A stretch of 64,000 bases of DNA. Source: Xenoacremonium recifei. Lineage: Eukaryota > Ascomycota > Sordariomycetes > Hypocreales > Nectriaceae. The notes beneath the pieces are model-generated. The model did no database searches. It was not told the origin of the DNA and worked only from the letters and a program-made list of their open reading frames with translations. The stretch lies in assembly GCA_012184525.1 (NCBI GenBank), contig WOFQ01000012.1, positions 1 through 64,000 of the forward strand, written 5' to 3'. The stretch's first letter is position 1, and each line of letters begins with the position of its first letter. A program made the translations under genes and the position numbers. Of the stretch, positions 22,302 to 33,616 are shown one piece after another.

Positions 22302-24390
22302 TTAGAAGAGCGCGAGGACGCCGAGGAAGCCTGCCATAGCGACGGCACCAGGGGCGTTGTTGATCTGAGCGGCACCAGTAGGCACCTCAACAGGAGCAGT
22401 CGTCGCCTTAGCAGCACCACCCGTGGTGACAGTCACGGGAGGATAGGAGACCACGGAAGTCTGGGGGACGACCTTGGTTGTGGGCTGGGCAGGGACGGTG
22501 TGGTAGACAGTACCACCACCAACAGTGTAGTAGACCTTAGAGTACTGGGTCTGGACCTCCTGGCCAGACACGGTCTCGTAGATGGTCTTGTACGCCTCAA
22601 TGGTCGTGGGGATCTTGGTGTAGAGAATCTGGGTGGAGGTGTAGACCTTGGTCACCTTCTCACCGTTGATCGTCTGGGTCTCAGTGACGGGGCAGAGAGA
22701 GGTGATGGTGCTGTACTGGACCTGGAAGGTGGTCTCGGTGTAACCAGGGATGTGCTTAGTCTCCTCAACGACGGTGGGAATCTGAGTGACAATGACCTCA
22801 GTGGAAGTATAGGTCTCAGTGATGACTTCGCCGTTCACTGTCTTGGTCTCAGTTACGGGGCACAGTGAAGTGATGGTGGTCTTCGCAACCTCGACGTTGG
22901 TCTTCGTAACGTCAGGGAGCTTCTCTGTCTCGTAAATAGTGGTATAGGCGTTGGTCTTGATGTATTCGGTCGAAGTGTAGGTGATGTATGAGACCTTGCC
23001 GTTAATCGTGGTTGTCAGAGTGACGGGGCACAACGAGGTGATAGTGTCATATTCAGTCTCATACGAAACCTGGGTGGTATCAGGAGCCTTCTCGGTCTCG
23101 TAGATGGTTGTGTAGGCATTGGTCTTGATGTACTCTGTCGTGGTGTAGGTGATGTAAACTTCCTGACCATTGATGGTGGTCGTCTTGGTCACTGGGCAGA
23201 GGGAGGTGATGGTACCATACTCGGTTTCGTACGCAACCTTAGTGGTATCAGGAGCCTTCTCAGTCTCATAGATGGTCGTGTAGGCATTGGTCTTGATGAT
23301 CTCAGTTGTGGTATACGTCACGGTCACCTCCTTGCCACCGATCGTGGTCACCTTGGTGACAGGGCACAAAGACGTGATGGTCTTGTAGGCCGTGTCGACC
23401 TCAGTAGTAGTGTAGTCAGGGGCCTTCTCGGTCTCATAGATCGTAGTGTATGCATTGGCCTTGATGATCTCAGTGGTCGTATAGGTCACGGTCACCTCCT
23501 TGCCGGCAATAGTCGTCACCTTAGTGACTGGGCAGAGAGACGTGATGGTTGAGTAAGCCGTATCAATCTCAGTGGTAGTGTAGTCGGGGGCCTTTTCAGT
23601 TTCATAGATCGTAGTGTAAGCGTTTGACTTGATGATTTCAGTGGTCGTGTACGTGACAGTCACTTCCTTGCCAGCAATGGTAGTCACCTTAGTGACCGGG
23701 CAAAGCGATGTAATAGTCTTGTAGGCCGTATCGACTTCAGTGGTGGTGTAGCCAGGCGCCTGGTAGGTTTCATAGATCGTAGTGTAGGCGTTAGTCTTGA
23801 TGATCTCTGTGGTCGTGTACGTCACAGTGACTTCCTTGCCGCCAAGGGTAGTAACTTTAGTCACAGGGCAAAGCGATGTGATTGTTGAATAGGCAGTATC
23901 AACGTCCGTCTTGGTCACAGCAGGGCCAGGAACGGTCTTGTAGTAGGTTGTGGGCACCCAGGTTGTGCAGACACTGGTGGTGGTGTAAGTGGTGAGATAG
24001 GTTTTGCCAGCGCCGGTCACCGTCTCTGTCACAGGGCAGACAGTGGTGTAGGTGATTTCGACCTCAGTGGTAGTTCCCTCCGTCACAACGGGACCAGGGA
24101 CTGTCGTGACCTCGGAGCCACAGCCATGGCACTCAGTCACAGTGATAGTTGAGGTGGTGAGTTCGGTGACACAATATGTGCTATTATACACGTTAGAATG
24201 TTTTCAGATGCTGTGAGAGAGCAGATGTAGGAACTTACGATCCCTCCTTGGTGTAGGTAGAAGTGACTGGGCAGGTTGTCACCGTGGTGTAAGTCGTCAG
24301 AGTGGTCTCGTGCTCATAGCCTCCTCTCTCCTGGAGCTCATGAGCCAAGGCAGCCGTGGCCCAAGCCAAGACGGCGGTGGTGAACTTCAT
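22302..24390 (-). CDS. GPI-anchored Thr/Tyr-rich repeat cell-wall protein
   Basis: Two exons on the minus strand: 24390-24239 and 24180-22302; product 676 aa. The N-terminus is a signal peptide (MKFTTAVLAWATAALA). The body is a tandem array of units of about 55 residues with the core TITSLCPVTKVTT-GKEVTVTYTTTEIIK-NAYTTIYETEKAPD. Eight units have SLCPVT and two degenerate CPVT units lie at the N-terminal side. The C-terminus has a probable omega site around the INNAPG segment and a hydrophobic tail (VAMAGFLGVLALF), as needed for GPI attachment. The high Thr content suggests heavy O-glycosylation. The repeats recall the CPVT-type repeats of yeast flocculins, so an adhesin or structural wall role is likely but inferred. 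Confidence 0.85.
22640..24060 (-). repeat. Intragenic tandem repeats, about 165-168 bp units
   Basis: The coding DNA of the wall protein consists of about eight direct repeats of roughly 55-56 codons. Each carries one conserved Cys in SLCPVT. The four central units (about 23300-23890) are the most alike. Such arrays commonly vary in copy number between strains through recombination or slippage. Confidence 0.85.
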
Positions 24391-24684
24391 AGCGACGGTT
24401 GGGGGGGGGCAGGAAAATGGACTGGGGGTGGGTGGAAGAAGCGACTGTGAGGAGGGTATGAGCGAAAGGATCAAGTAACCTGAACGAAGGGGTTACTTGG
24501 ATAGGTCGATCCAGTGGAGGACGCTGGAGATCCTATGAACAGTTGAAGTGTGAGAGAGAAAGGTAGAAGAGTCCGGACAAGTAAGTTGGGGGGCGGGCTT
24601 ATATCTCTACCCAGCTCGGGTAGAAGTCGACGCGGAAGTGACCGACTGAGAACAAGGAAGAGAACCCAGGCAATGACATCTCCA

Positions 24685-25253
24685 TGTTGGTCCAACGAGG
24701 AGAGTCGCCATGGGCATCCCCACTCGGGGATGCATAAGACTGGCCATACTGGTCCTGGCTAGGTAGACTCAACAGCAAGCAGACAGCAAAGGAGGACTGG
24801 AGCTGGACATGCCAAGGCTTGATACGAGCAGCGTGAGGCCAGCCCCCCTCGGAAGATGTGGCTGGAGCTCAATGGGGCGACGGGGTGGGAGTGTGCATTA
24901 CGGCTGGACGAACACTGGTCGCCACGGGCCCGACCATTCATCGGGCTTCGCATACTTCAGCCCACCCCCTCGGAAGTGATGTCAGGGACATGGTATTCGG
25001 GGTCTGGCGCCGCGGTCTTGTCCTGTCTGATGAGGAGGCTGGTCCAAGGTTTGTGATTCTTGACCGTTGTGGGAGACTGGATCTGCAATAACAGGGCCGA
25101 TATGTACGCCTTCGCCTGTGACCGTGGGCAAAAGGTCCCTGCCGTATGTATGTAATCGAACCCGGGGAAGACGTCGACATCATTCGGGCGATGCAATGCA
25201 ATAGCTAAGCATGCGGGAAAGGATAAAGTCCGCGTGTTGGTCCAACGAGGAGA
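24685..25253. repeat. 19-bp direct repeat pair, 550 bp apart
   Basis: The sequence TGTTGGTCCAACGAGGAGA occurs at about 24685-24703 and again at about 25235-25253 in the same orientation. Within it, TTGGTCCAA is itself a perfect palindrome with a single central base. Both copies lie in the long upstream region of the wall-protein gene, so they may be a repeated protein-binding site. Confidence 0.6.
24714..24733. other. Perfect inverted repeat (8-bp stem, 4-nt loop)
   Basis: GCATCCCC at 24714-24721 and GGGGATGC at 24726-24733 are exact reverse complements separated by ACTC. The element is 324 bp upstream of the wall-protein start. CCCCT/AGGGG cores inside resemble stress-type zinc-finger sites, but this is only a resemblance. 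Confidence 0.6.
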
Positions 25254-28200
25254 TTGGTAAGGAGTGTTGATAGAAAGCCAACTGCACAATACCCTGCATT
25301 GAGAATTATCCATGGAGTGGGTGGTACGCGAACCAGCACTTCTGCCCTATGCGTGAGTTCCCCTTGCACAAGAACATCACACCGACATCACTGGGTGAGC
25401 ACCCAGTTCGTACCCAGGGCTTGGCCTCGGATCTGGGCCGCGGTGTTTGGCATCGACGCAGTTCCTGGGCAATCACTGGTAACACCTATCTGACAAACTC
25501 GGGCGTCGATGGTGAAGCACGCCTAGGCAACAACTAGGCCCAAGAAGAGGCAGTGAACGAAGCAAAGCGAATCAAAAGTAGCAAACCAATCGAGAGGCCA
25601 AACAGATCGGCGTGCCTGGCGGGCTTCTTGGCCACGTCTGTCGCAGCTCATGGACGTCAGTTATGCAAGCAGCAACGTTGATGGATGAGCGGTTTCTTGT
25701 CCTAACGGCCTACACAGCCTGCAGGCCGGGCCTGATCGAGGCGCAATGGATGCATATCGTGTGGGAGATGCAGCAACCTGTCGTTTCCAAAGCCATCCTG
25801 GCATGTCGACGCCGTCTCTTTGGAAGCCAGAAAGCAGAAAGCCGAGCCAGAAAACAACCGGTCGGTCAACCAGCGGTCGGGGCATGCAGTTGTGGTGCTG
25901 CTGCTGGCAGGGTTTAGTCGCCGGCAGGCCCTTAAGCCGCGTCCTCCACCATACACTTCGAAGTGCTGATCCTTGTCAGGCCAGGAACGTCGCAGAAGGA
26001 GCGTGGATGCAGAGCCAATCATGGGTCATCCAAGCCAGTCAAAACTTGCTTCAGGGCTTGGGTCAGGAGGGCATCTCTGGCTCCAAGATGCACCTGCAGA
26101 ACAGTGGACACCTGGTGCTTGCAGGGGACTCCTTGAGAGGATCACAGCCTCTTGTTTACCGAGCACGCCTTTCTCTGAGGGGTTTAGTCGGGATCGTCAC
26201 CCCATCCCGGCCATCTGTCGCCAATCGACGATTCTCTCCACAACCAACAACTCGTTGCCAGACGCCGATGGAGTGATGGTTGCTATAGCCCAGCCTATAG
26301 GCCATGACTTTAGAGGCTGTGGATCCATGAGAAGCAAAGAGAAGTGCATGCCACGACTGCAGAGCTCCCGGGATGACCGTCCATGCTGGCAGGGCACTCT
26401 CCGTACGGAGTTTGTTCATGGGTCGATGAGCTGACAGAACAAAACTCTATGACGAGCAACTTTGCAAAGAACAACTCGGAGGATCCGCTCCACTGCAGGC
26501 TGGTCTGGTGGTTGGTAATGGGGATTCGAATCTGGCTGTGTGAGTTGTCCCGATCATGGGTCGACACGACGGCTCCGAGCCTGCTTCTCTTCGCATGCGG
26601 AACAATATCACAACAGAATACGGCCCACGAGGTAGAACCATCCTGGTGCTGACTGGTCTAAGGTGCTGAGTGGCGTCCGTATGCGGCGTCTGATGGCTGA
26701 TTTGAGTTATCTCAGATTCCTCCCTCAAGGCGAGCGAGAAGCGTATCGGATGCAACATTGTCTTGCTCGTCATCTGTTGGTTAGAACCTCTATCAGGCCC
26801 CGTAAGAGAACACCCTTGAGATGAACACTTCGGACGTCCGTTTCACGTGCTTTCAGCAAATGGAATGTCCATCAACAATTCAAGAACTTTCGAAGAATTT
26901 TGGACGAGCAATATCCCAGTGGAGCTATGCAGGCCAGAGTCAGCTGGGAGGGCAACCAACCGGCTATTGATGATTGTGCCCTATCACAACCACGATGCAT
27001 CACGATGCTTTCCCCACGGGTGTGTACACCGGAAGGTTTCCCTTCGGCGGGATCTGCAAGGATCCAACGAGGGTGAGTTGTACAGACAAATGCATAGACG
27101 AATAATCACGGACAATTTCTCATGTCACTCAAGCGATGCCCCGATCACCTCGTGAGAGCAAAGAGGTGTAACTTACCGGAGTTACCCACCCAAACGGACG
27201 CCTTCGGTGGCAAACCGGCTCCAGGTTAGCCAGGTAAGGCGGCAGGCTGCAGGCTGCAGAGTTCTGGACTTTGAGTTGGTCAAGAGCAGGTCCTGGAGCG
27301 CGTGAATACGAGGAGGATGACCTCAAGAGTGGACGGGCGACCTGAGGATCGGGTTCCGGTAGGTGGAGAGGTGGCTGCAGCCATGCATTTCGATGCCACG
27401 GCAACCCGAAGCTGCTGCATGTAAGAAACAGGCGTTCTGTCTGCCGTCCTTCGCATGCCGTCCCCATACCGCCCTTCGCGTGGCCATGGCTGCCATCCAA
27501 CCGGGGCCGATGCTGCTGGTGAGGGCTTTCTGGGGGGCAGGAAAATATCTTCGAGACTTGCATGCGCTTGCGCAACGCTACTGTATGCGCTGAGGGGTCT
27601 GGAGCGCGGAGCAACGGTGAGGTCGTCATCATGATGATGCGGGCAGAAGTGTTGAAGGAGGCAAGATGAACAGACGGTGAAATAACCTCTGGGGGTGATC
27701 AATCGGGATAACGGACCGTTGGTGTTGACTTTTGGAGGCAATCGCGTGAACCGTTCCTTCCACGCCCAGCCAGGCGTTGGGACGGAGCACTTCATCCGGA
27801 CCTTCAGCCAGAGTTTATGCGGTTCCCACTCACTCAACTCCTTCAACTCCTTCTATTCAACAGCATAAAGTCGGGTACCTTGCTTGCTTACCTGCTGAGT
27901 TGCATCCAGGCAATGTTAGTCACCCTCCTGCATCATGCCGCTGACACCTCAAAGCTCACAGGTCAATGCGTGCACCAACATGAAGATCCAACTCGTCCGT
28001 CCGGTGATCCCTCTCGGAAGCAGAGGTGCCTGAGGCTCTCGAGCAGGCGGACGCTGCCTCAAGGAAGAAAAGCAGCTTTTCTCGGGTTCTCCCAGCATGT
28101 GGCATGATGTGAGTGGTAGTGTCTGGAAGGGTCATCAACTCTCGAGCTTTACTGGTAAGCCACAATCGTTTCCTGTCGACTAGCCTCTCTTCCCGTTACG

Positions 28201-28932
28201 GGCCCTCCGCCACCCTGACTTAGACTCACAGCCCGGTCCAGCTGAAAGATGGATGGCTTGGTGTCTCGTTCTGGAACTTGCCGTAACTGACTGGACAAGG
28301 CAGGGAGAAGAAAGCAGAACTACTGCATGCGAGCCACTTGTCGTCCTCTTTTCTGGCTATCGACTTCCCGTCTGCAAGCCTCCTAATAGTCTAGACTTCG
28401 AGCGTGTAGCTATTTTGCAATCGCTGCTGATGCTCTGCAGCATACGAGCACTGGTGAGGTGACAACTGGCAGCGTCGACAGCGCTAGGCAAGCCCAGGCC
28501 TAGTGCGCCCAATGCCGTTTCAGAACATCCTGGGAAGCCCTCAAGCCCGTCAGCCGCCCCCCTGCACGCACGAAGCAGGTCCGGCCCCGTTGGCCTGGGG
28601 CTACCAACCTCTCCGCCGGGTGCTCTGCTGTGAAGGAGTGCCAGTGGCCACTCACCCTGCCCATCCCCACGCGGGGGCAGCTGATGATCAGCTTGTCCGG
28701 CGTCTGAAGCGTCGTTTGAAGTCGCTGGGCCACCAGGGGTCTCTGGGTTGAGCCGCCATCCGTGAGGCCAAAGATAGCTGCCAATCGCGTACGGCCGTTT
28801 TCTTCGTCTGTTGGGCACCGGGAACTCGCGTCATCGGCCGCCTCTTCTCTCGTCTCGCCTTGTCGACACCAATCGCTCCCAAATTCGCCAAGCATATCAC
28901 GAGACCCTCACTGCCATGTGTTCTGGATAACC

Positions 28933-29205
28933 ATGCTGGCAAGCTTATTTGCGCTTCTGTACGCCGTGGCGTTTGCTCAAAGCTTCGCTCCGCCTATCAA
29001 CACTGTTAACTTTCGGTCCGAGGCGCATCTCGGCGTGGAGCCTAACTTTGTTCTCACAACGCCAACTCATCGTACTTTGCGTACAGTCGCGCATCTGCCA
29101 ATGGAACCGTCATGGAGTTTTGCCAAACGGCCGGCTCGGCATCGCCCCTTGCACAGCGTTCCCGTCCTTATTGATCCTTTAGTCGTCACCGTCTGGAAGA
29201 GTTGA
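28933..29205 (+). CDS. Possible small secreted protein or gene relic
   Basis: Open frame of 90 aa from the ATG at 28933. The first 16 residues (MLASLFALLYAVAFAQ) form a textbook signal peptide. The rest has no cysteine and no recognised domain. A second frame over 29056-29193 also reads as plausible protein (NANSSYFAYSRASANGT...), which could mean a frameshifted relic of a longer secreted protein. It stands alone in a 6-kb ORF-poor stretch. Either a lineage-specific secreted peptide, a relic or chance. Confidence 0.35.
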   Translation: MLASLFALLYAVAFAQSFAPPINTVNFRSEAHLGVEPNFVLTTPTHRTLRTVAHLPMEPSWSFAKRPARHRPLHSVPVLIDPLVVTVWKS

Positions 29206-30521
29206 AGAACTGCTGTTGTGCTCGTGTATTCTTGCCTCCACAGGAATCTGCCGATTGGGTTTGCCGGAAGATATGCAAGGAGCAATTCTGTCGGGCCCAA
29301 CTTATTGTCTGCTGTGACTCTCAAGATGGGTACCCACAGAGAACTCGTTCCAGCAATTCCGAGTGGAACGTGTCCGTGACCTTGATATCAACAAATTTCT
29401 TTGGGTGTCAAAAGAGTGTTGCTAATAAAAGTCTCGGGAGGATGAAAACTCAGCATTAAACAAGGGCTAAGGTATGACAAGTTTCCATCACGAGATGTTG
29501 TCAAACCACGAGCCAGGTCCAACATCGTCATACGGATTATTGCTGACTGCCAGCAACGGAAAAGCCGCCAGGTGTCTTGGTGCAACAACAATTTGCGGCT
29601 GTGTACTTCTTCGTATGACTTGTCTGCCCGTAAATCGCAAGGCCTTCTCAGCTCATTTCTTGATCGCGCGACGGTTATTCTTGACAATATTGCTGTTGCT
29701 ACGCCTGTAATAACGAAGCACTTGCGCGTCCTTCGGTTTGCCTTGCCGCAGCCTAGACATTCAGGGTTGGTGTTTGAGTGAACACTAATGCGAATGGGCT
29801 TATGTGTAGTTGACGCTGTAGTAAAGTTGCTTTTTCACTTCTTCCGCTATTCTATGCGATGCTATGACATCCTGTCAAAATAGCATGTTGAGGTCTTAAG
29901 CCCAGAAGCACGACCCAAATCACCCATTTCAACCCTACGATCAGATTTTGAGTGTCCAAGAATTACACAACCAACACCCCATCACTTTTACTAGCATATT
30001 TCACTAGTTCAACTATTTCCTTAATGTTTTGTGTTCCTCTTCGTTCGTCTGATCGTAGTTCATTATGCATCCCAGTCTAACATAAAACCCGAGTCTCAAT
30101 GTTTGTGAATGTTGTATGCGGTTTAGAACACCTTGATTCAAGCACGGCAGATTTATGCGTTGAACTTCCAATTTTGAAGCTACGTCGTAAAATACTCTTG
30201 TCTTAATACACCTCAACAATGTTACATATCTTGCCAGCTAGTGAATTGTCAGATCTCTTCTTGGTTATTAACTATTTCATTCTTGAACTCCTAAAAGAAA
30301 GCTCTGGTGGTTGAGTGCAATCGGACGAAAGCCAAACCTCTGCCTACCCTACAGCGCCCCTTTTTTCGGCGCTCTGCCCCTCCCCCACCAAAGCTCGATT
30401 CAGTATGACTCGATTGGCCAGAAGAATTTCGGCGGCCGATTACTCACCGATCTGACTTCCGTTGCGACGGTTCCCTTTGCTTTGTTCACCATCGCAACGA
30501 CTTTCAGCGCCCGCTGCGACC
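29206..30521. other. Upstream region of TRP2, no gene seen
   Basis: No coding region is supported. The part 29800-30300 is AT-rich. The last 200 bp contain a Gcn4/Cpc1-like site and an inverted CCAAT (see separate entry) and a CT-rich leader. Confidence 0.5.
30406..30417 (+). promoter_or_regulatory. Cpc1/Gcn4-like site beside an inverted CCAAT box
   Basis: TGACTCG (30406-30412) differs by one base from the general amino-acid control element TGACTCA, and ATTGG follows directly (30413-30417). The pair lies 105-116 bp before the TRP2 start. Tryptophan genes of fungi are known targets of Cpc1/Gcn4, so the position fits. Binding is inferred. Confidence 0.35.
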
Positions 30522-32424
30522 ATGGACGGAACCCAGGTACGAATGGAACCCAAATTCCTTCGAAGTGAACCTCCTTGCTAATTTGCCTGGACATAGCTCG
30601 ACGTACGGCCGACTGTCGCCGAGGCCCGCGAGGCCTTCCAGAAGACCGCTTCTTCCACACATCGTCCGACTCTCCTCCCGATATGCGCCTCGACACCGGC
30701 CGACCTTCTGACCCCTTCGGCGATATACTTGAAGCTCTCAGCTGGGTAGGAACATGGAGTTGCATCAACTTATGTGCTTAGCGGGCTAATTGGTCTCCAG
30801 CGCGACGGCCGACTACTCGTTCCTCCTGGAGAGTGCGACTGGCAGTACAGAGACTGTGGGCAGATATAGTTTTATCGGCGCCAGTGAGCTTCCCAGATAC
30901 TCAATCGCGCTTCAAAGGAGTGCTGGATTCTAATCCCGGACAGATCCACGAAAAGTGTTGCAGACTGGACCTGGATATGACGATGTTGGCGACCCTCTCA
31001 AAGCCCTCGAGGCCGAATTGTCCCAGGACCGAGTTCTCGACATCCCGTCCCTTCGACTACCCGCTCTCTCTGGTGGCGCGGTAGGATATGTGTCATACGA
31101 CTGCATCAAGTACTTCGAACCTAAGACGGCTCGACCCCTTAAAGACAACCTTCAGATCCCAGAGGCCATGTTCATGTTGTTCAACACTGTTGTGGCCCTT
31201 GACCACTTCCGCTCGACTCTCACTATTGTAACCCATATGAAGCTTCCTGAGAACCCTTCAGAAGACTTCCAGGATGCATACGATGAAGCTTGCGCGACGT
31301 TGCGATCGACTATGGAGATCATTCATTCCCCAGAGACACCTCTACCCGTCGAGAACAAGACCTCGCAACCAAACTCGGAGCTGCAATTCAAGTCGAATGT
31401 TGGCCGACGTGGTTACGAGACCTTTGTGACCGAACTCAAGAAATATATCGTCAAAGGCGACATTATCCAAGCCGTCCCATCCCAGCGGTTTTCTCGAAGT
31501 ACCAGCCTTCACCCATTCAACATCTACCGAACCCTCCGCACCCTGAACCCCTCGCCATACGTCTTCTTCCTTTCCTGCCGGGACTTCAACATTGTCGGTG
31601 CCTCGCCGGAGTGTCTGATGAAGACCGACGGATACGCCTCATTACCCAATGATGCCCGGTTTGGCTACAGCGCCGAGGAGGCTCGCTCGCGGCCGAGGAT
31701 CGTGAACCACGCCATTGCTGGTACCATCCACCGAGGACGAAATTCTGCCGAAGACGATGAACTGGCTCTACAGCTCCAGAACTCTAAGAAGGACCGGGCT
31801 GAGCACGTCATGCTGGTTGACCTGGCCCGAAACGACGTCAACCGAGTCTGTCACCCTGCTACCGTGAAGGTAGACCGATTGATGAGAATCGACCGGTTTT
31901 CGCATGTGCAGCACTTGACTTCAGAGGTCTCGGGTGTGTTGCGGCCAGAATGCACTCGTTGGGACGCATTGCGGTCAATATTCCCCGCCGGAACAGTGTC
32001 CGGTGCTCCCAAGATCCGCGCTATGGAGTTGATTTATGATCTCGAGGGAGAAAAGCGAGGCATCTATGCGGGTGCCGCCGGTTGGTTCGGTTACGACGTT
32101 GTGAGGACAGATGACTCTTATGCTGTTGGTGGCGCGAGCGGTGTCTTTGTCGATGAAGGTGCTATGGACACCTGCATCGCGATCCGGACCATGCTCGTCA
32201 AGGACGGTGTCGTGTATATGCAAGCTGGTGGTGGAATTGTTTTTGACAGTGACGAGACCGAGGAGTGGTTGGAGACGATGAACAAGTTGTCGGCTAACCT
32301 GCGATGTATCGAGTTGTCGGAGAAGTATTTTGGAGGAGGCCTGAACACCAAGACGGTCGAGGAGATTATCGCGGAGGAGAGGCGGAAAGGAGATGAAGAG
32401 ATGAAGGCTGCAGCGCAGAAATAA
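30522..32424 (+). CDS. TRP2: Anthranilate synthase component I
   Basis: Four exons: 30522-30536 (15 nt, MDGTQ), 30597-30745, 30801-30883 and 30944-32424; product 575 aa. It converts chorismate to anthranilate, the first committed step of tryptophan synthesis, using ammonia from the glutamine amidotransferase partner. The N-terminal domain holds LLES (after GATADYSFLLES), the region linked to tryptophan feedback. The C-terminal chorismate-binding domain contains IVKGDIIQAVPSQRF, AGTIHRGR, LVDLARNDVNRVC, FPAGTVSGAPK and YAGAAGWFGYD. All splice junctions restore this continuous family sequence. The tiny first exon is the least certain part, but the frame and start are consistent. Confidence 0.94.
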
Positions 32425-32836
32425 AAATCACTAGTATTGTTGGTCCTGACTTATAGACTCTTTGCTAATTGACACTCGCGATAGGGGTCACGACACTGGA
32501 CTCTGACACTCTCTTTACGAACCGTCGTGGCCTACGCAGTGAAATAGAAGACTATACTGAGATAGGCTCACGTTGCATCACCAGTCTTGTTCGTGGGATT
32601 TTGTGCGGCTCCGAGGTGTCACTGAGGCTGCCCCTCTCATCCGCCTTCGCAGTTCCACGAGTCCTGACAAGTGAAGATTAACTTAGAGCAAGATGACCAG
32701 CTAGTTGCAGTCAATCACTTCGTGCAAAGATGTATGAGATTCGTCTCAGAATCATGCGGACAAACATAGCAACCCTTCGGCGCCGCGACGAAGCAAATAA
32801 GTCAACCTCGACAACGACACGGCTGAGATAGCAGCA
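32425..32836. other. TRP2 3' flank and RING gene promoter
   Basis: No coding region is supported. It contains the 3' flank of TRP2 and the promoter of the RING gene starting at 32837. Confidence 0.5.
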
Positions 32837-33616
32837 ATGGCAGAGAAGCACCGCCACGACTCTGATGATGACCACGATTGCCGCTGGCCCGATATCAAGG
32901 CTCTCCTCGCCACTGACGTACCTATCCACGAGCTTGTCTTCCAATGCGCATCCTGCGACCGAGATATCGAGACGCGGCGCCAAAGAATAGACGCCGTGGT
33001 GCGTTTTTGCGGCCATGTTTTCCACGAACGTTGCCTCAGCGCTGCTCGCGAGGAATCCATTCTCAACGGTGAAGAACCCGCTTGTGGCCTCTGTCGACAA
33101 TCCGATGTATATAAGAACTGCCGGTGTCTGATCCCAGCCAAGCCTCTGCCCACGACCCGCGCCTCGGCCATCGTTCTGCCTCTGACGAGACCTGAGGGTG
33201 GCGCCGTGCACACATATTGCATCGAGCACCTGCTGCGCAACGCCTTTATCAACCTGCTCACCCAAGCCTGGAACCACCCGGACTTTCACACTGGCGAGAT
33301 CATCGAGGCCCCTGTGTTGGCCGTGACGGATGGGATTCGCATGTGCTTCTCGTCACCCGACGGGTTCTGTTTCGGAGAGGGCACGTTTGCGAGCTGCGGT
33401 GTGATGGAATGGACGGAAATGCGAGCGAAGTGTGCCCAGGAGTCGGAGGAAATTGGATGGTTCATGAACAGGACTTGGGGAGACTATGGCAGGCTGGAGT
33501 GGCCGCCGAGATTCAAGGTTGGATGGCATGGACCGAAGAGATCGGGACCTTGTATATGCTGCGAGGACCCGAATTGCAGAAATTCGGCGGATTACAAGAG
33601 ACCACCAGGATCATGA
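32837..33616 (+). CDS. RING-H2 finger protein, putative E3 ligase
   Basis: Single exon, 259 aa. The N-terminal third holds a RING-H2 pattern: C37-x2-C40-x17-C58-x-H60-x2-H63-x2-C66-x16-C83-x2-C86, with the FCGHVFHERC signature. This fold normally recruits E2 ubiquitin-conjugating enzymes. The middle and C-terminal parts are unrecognised. A second set of cysteines (CICCEDPNC) near the C-terminus may bind another metal. No membrane span is seen. A second RING gene lies 4.2 kb downstream on the same strand, but overall similarity outside the metal ligands is not obvious. Confidence 0.75.
   Translation: MAEKHRHDSDDDHDCRWPDIKALLATDVPIHELVFQCASCDRDIETRRQRIDAVVRFCGHVFHERCLSAAREESILNGEEPACGLCRQSDVYKNCRCLIPAKPLPTTRASAIVLPLTRPEGGAVHTYCIEHLLRNAFINLLTQAWNHPDFHTGEIIEAPVLAVTDGIRMCFSSPDGFCFGEGTFASCGVMEWTEMRAKCAQESEEIGWFMNRTWGDYGRLEWPPRFKVGWHGPKRSGPCICCEDPNCRNSADYKRPPGS

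Larger units (their letters stand above)
24391..28932. other. 4.5-kb ORF-poor region upstream of wall protein
   Basis: No convincing gene was found on either strand. Frames of 60-190 codons occur but lack domains, signal peptides and coherent exon chains. The region is therefore an unusually long upstream region for the minus-strand wall-protein gene. It holds a perfect 8-bp-stem hairpin at 24714-24733 and a 19-bp direct repeat at about 24685 and 25235. A non-coding transcript or promoter elements are possible but not shown. Confidence 0.5.

Noticed and set aside
22284..22868. Plus-strand ORF of 194 codons rich in Gly, Asp and Leu
   Set aside because: It is antisense to the tandem repeats of the wall protein; its regularity is a shadow of those repeats.
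25612..26434. Overlapping plus-strand ORFs of 101-176 codons
   Set aside because: No domain, odd composition and open frames on the opposite strand at the same place; no coherent exon chain.
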